Part shown: piece after piece, positions 12,752 to 14,490 of the stretch
Layout: every line of letters begins with the position of its first letter
Position numbering within the stretch: position 1 is the stretch's first letter
Origin: Elusimicrobiota bacterium
GTDB taxonomy: Bacteria; Elusimicrobiota; Elusimicrobia; Elusimicrobiales; Elusimicrobiaceae
Assembly (NCBI GenBank): GCA_023398295.1
Contig: JAEWSL010000019.1
Location: 1 to 14,490, forward strand
Direction: 5' to 3'
DNA: 14,490 bases
Made by a program: the position numbers and the translations under genes
Notes under the pieces: generated by a model
Told to the model about the DNA's origin: nothing
What the model saw: only the letters and a program-made list of their open reading frames with translations
Database searches by the model: none

Positions 12752-14269
12752 TTATAACTGATTTCTAATTTCCAGTACAGGGGAATTTTTTAATTTTTCC
12801 TCTATAAAAAGCATTGCTTTGCAGTCGTCTTCATTATACATTAAAACTTTTGCCAGCAGGGTTTCGTCGTCGGTTTTAAGCCAGTTTGTAAAATAGACCA
12901 TGCTGTCCATGGCGCCGCAGTCGTCTTGCCGCCATTTGAAGCCGAACGCCGGAGCCGCCGCCTTAAGAGAAAGACTCGGCGAAGGCAGAAAGAAAGCGCG
13001 TTCCACCTCAATTTTAAGGTCCGTGCATTTGGCCGCAAGCGCAGTCAGAGGCTGTTTTAGGGCGGGATATTTTTCCGCAAGGGACTGCATCTTTTTTACT
13101 TCGTATTCCGTCCAGTGATAGAGGGTTGTGTCTTCCTCTTTCAGGACGTAGTCGGCAAAATCCTTAAAGATTTTTTCTTCCTCGCGTTCGTTTCTTGCGA
13201 CAAAGGAAATAAATTTGTTTTCCTCTTTGTCCCAAAGGCCGATAAGATAGATAAAAGAAACGGCCTCCCGGGTAAAAGTTTCCGTGGCTTCAAAGTCAAA
13301 ATATAAATTGCGTTTTTTGGGCGGAGGAGGGAATGGGTACCCCTCACGTCTTACGGGCAGATTGGCCTGGTAGGCTTTTGCGTGGCAGTAGGTTTCAAAG
13401 GCAAGGGCTTCGGCGGCAAGTGGTTCTTTTAATATGCTTTTAATTTTATCAAGGCCGGCGTTTGCGACGTCGTCGTAATTGAAAATGCCGCGCAGGCGCA
13501 GGGCCTGGCGCATCTGGGCGTTTAGGTGGGCAAGCAGGACTAAATCTTTTTGTTCAAACAAAAGTTTATTTGCGTAAACGCGCCAGGGGCTTAAAGCGGC
13601 TTTGGGCGGTTTTTTGCCGTCGGGAACATAAAAACCGTTTTTGATTTCTTTCCAAACTGACACAAGCTCTTTTGCTTTCTCAAGCCGCGAATGGCACTCA
13701 AGGGTTTGCTGTTTGTTTCTTAAGATAAAGAGGGCGTTTTCCGTTTCGCGCTGTTGAATGTTCTGCAAAATTTCGTTCATAAGAACGGTTTGCATGGCGT
13801 AATGCTCTTTTAAGTCGGCTGCGCGCTTCAGCTGCACTATTTTATAAGAGTAAGAGCCAAAAATACTAGGCTTATTTTCAACGCGCAAAAGCAGGTTCAC
13901 GCTGCCCAAGATGCCGCCTTCTTCACTTCTTAAATCCCAAAGCTGCGCGCCGATGATGCCGTCGTTGCCCTTTTCCATGGCCTGAAGGGTTTTTTTGAAA
14001 CGTTCCGCATCGTTTGAGGCCACTATTAAAACGGGGTTTTTGCAGTTTTGGTATATCCAGCTGTCGCGCGTGCTTCTGTCGGTCTTGCCGCGCAGATTTT
14101 CGTAGAGGTTTTGTTCTTCAACGGCTTCTTCTTTAGGGGCGTGGTAAGAACACCAAAGGCCGAAAGGATCCTGCAAAAGCAGAAACATCTTGCCTGTATG
14201 GAAATCACCGTCCTGCGGCGTTCTGCCGCCGGAGAAAGTTTCAAATAGAGTTTCCGCGGTGTTTTGCAT
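12752..14269 (-). CDS. TM0106-family RecB-like/YprB RNase H-like protein with degenerate PD-(D/E)XK site
   Basis: This 505-residue protein has the two-part plan of the TM0106 RecB-like nuclease family. Residues about 100-200 correspond to a PD-(D/E)XK (RecB/Cas4-like) fold: GIIGAQLW, GSVNLLLRVEN, SYKIVQLKRA and a retained Q160. The metal aspartates expected at 125 and 146 are Asn and Gln, while K148 remains. A helical, possibly HhH-like linker (about 250-290) leads to a YprB-type RNase H-like exonuclease domain (about 320-492): YFDFEATE (D325, E327), LYHWTEYEVKKM, SPSLSLKAAAPAFGFKW and NEDDCKA (D481, D482). So the second catalytic centre looks intact. The role is probably in DNA repair or processing, by analogy. 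AAAGGA lies 8 nt before the ATG; a strong terminator separates it from the gene upstream. Confidence 0.8.
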   Translation of the reverse strand: MQNTAETLFETFSGGRTPQDGDFHTGKMFLLLQDPFGLWCSYHAPKEEAVEEQNLYENLRGKTDRSTRDSWIYQNCKNPVLIVASNDAERFKKTLQAMEKGNDGIIGAQLWDLRSEEGGILGSVNLLLRVENKPSIFGSYSYKIVQLKRAADLKEHYAMQTVLMNEILQNIQQRETENALFILRNKQQTLECHSRLEKAKELVSVWKEIKNGFYVPDGKKPPKAALSPWRVYANKLLFEQKDLVLLAHLNAQMRQALRLRGIFNYDDVANAGLDKIKSILKEPLAAEALAFETYCHAKAYQANLPVRREGYPFPPPPKKRNLYFDFEATETFTREAVSFIYLIGLWDKEENKFISFVARNEREEEKIFKDFADYVLKEEDTTLYHWTEYEVKKMQSLAEKYPALKQPLTALAAKCTDLKIEVERAFFLPSPSLSLKAAAPAFGFKWRQDDCGAMDSMVYFTNWLKTDDETLLAKVLMYNEDDCKAMLFIEEKLKNSPVLEIRNQL

Positions 14270-14283
14270 CAGCTATCCTTTAT

Positions 14284-14318
14284 AAAAAAACAGCGGGGTT
14301 TTTGGCCCCGCCGTTTTT
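14284..14318 (-). terminator. rho-independent terminator after the DUF805-type gene
   Basis: Read on the minus strand, GCGGGG (14311-14306) pairs with CCCCGC (14298-14293) over a loop of seven nucleotides. The stem can extend past one mismatch by AAAAAC with GTTTTT, and TGTTTTTTT follows to 14284. It lies 18 bp after the stop codon of the partial gene at the right edge. The outer A/T arms would make it work on the plus strand too. Confidence 0.85.
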
Positions 14319-14335
14319 GAAAAACAAAAACAGTC

Positions 14336-14490
14336 TTAGGCCTGGGGCTGTTGCTTTGTCGGCATGGCGCACATAATTAAAACCGCCAAGGGCCCCAGCA
14401 CGGGAAATAAACATAAAAGCAAAAACAGCGGGCTGAAACCCGCGTCGTTTAACCTGCGCGCTGCCAAGCCCAAAGAGGGCAATACTATCG
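14336..14490 (-). CDS. DUF805-type membrane protein, C-terminal fragment (cut by right edge)
   Basis: An open frame enters from the right edge and stops with TAA at 14338-14336, leaving 50 codons. The peptide includes VLPSLGLAARRLNDAGFSP followed by a hydrophobic helix (LFLLLCLFPVLGPLAVLIMC) and a short polar tail AMPTKQQPQA. The A-x-R-R-L-N/H-D-x-G-x-S/x pattern followed directly by a final membrane helix with P-x-x-G is the hallmark of the C-terminal half of DUF805 (YhaH-type) inner-membrane proteins, whose function is unknown. The start and first helices lie outside the window. The strong terminator downstream closes its transcript. Confidence 0.75.
   Translation of the reverse strand, partial: IVLPSLGLAARRLNDAGFSPLFLLLCLFPVLGPLAVLIMCAMPTKQQPQA

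Noticed and set aside
12751..12779. Promoter for the tandem ACT gene
   Set aside because: TATAAT at 12756-12751 is perfect but overlaps the stop codon of the upstream gene in A/T-rich sequence, and no -35 better than 3 of 6 is present.

Overview
The window is ordinary bacterial chromosome: densely packed housekeeping genes, short gaps, gene overlaps and purine-rich ribosome binding sites. The gene set includes dUTPase, RecO, a phosphohexomutase, enolase, FtsB/DivIC, Lgt, an RluD-family pseudouridine synthase, and the first codons of Obg. FtsB/DivIC and Lgt indicate a walled, dividing bacterium that makes lipoproteins. I cannot place it firmly. The mix of divergent core enzymes and a TM0106-type nuclease-like protein fits a deep-branching phylum such as Elusimicrobiota, but that is a low-confidence guess.

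Layout. From 1 to 3465 a run of genes on the minus strand reads: a truncated MgtE-like protein (N domain, CBS pair, one C-terminal membrane helix), dut, a BaiN/HI0933-type flavoprotein, a seven-repeat MORN protein, and the start of obg at the left edge. Gaps are 6 to 50 bp, so this looks like one operon, led by a good sigma-70-type promoter whose predicted start lies on the initiator ATG. Divergently, on the plus strand, come an AlbA_2/Schlafen-domain protein (3531-4670) and recO (4738-5475).

The stretch 5476-6170 has no gene I can support. It is filled with nested inverted repeats, including two diverged, oppositely oriented copies of one palindromic element whose arms have changed but still pair within each copy. 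This is the most interesting part of the window.

From 6171 to 12314 a plus-strand run carries a phosphohexomutase with altered catalytic motifs, eno, ftsB/divIC, an MBL-fold hydrolase, a HAD phosphatase, lgt and rluD. The last four overlap or nearly touch. Enolase and the phosphohexomutase serve central carbon metabolism, FtsB/DivIC serves division, and Lgt modifies lipoproteins.

From 12291 to the right edge genes run on the minus strand: a tandem ACT-domain protein whose 3' end overlaps rluD, a TM0106-family protein whose RecB-like nuclease centre looks degenerate while its RNase H-like domain looks intact, a strong rho-independent terminator, and the C-terminal end of a DUF805-type membrane protein cut by the window edge.

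Three genes (obg, the MgtE-like gene, recO) lack a Shine-Dalgarno sequence and have a Pribnow-like box 6 to 7 nt before the ATG, which suggests leaderless mRNAs. I did not find a clearly new multi-gene system. The candidates for novelty are the palindromic element pair, the pore-less MgtE protein, the altered phosphohexomutase and the half-dead nuclease.
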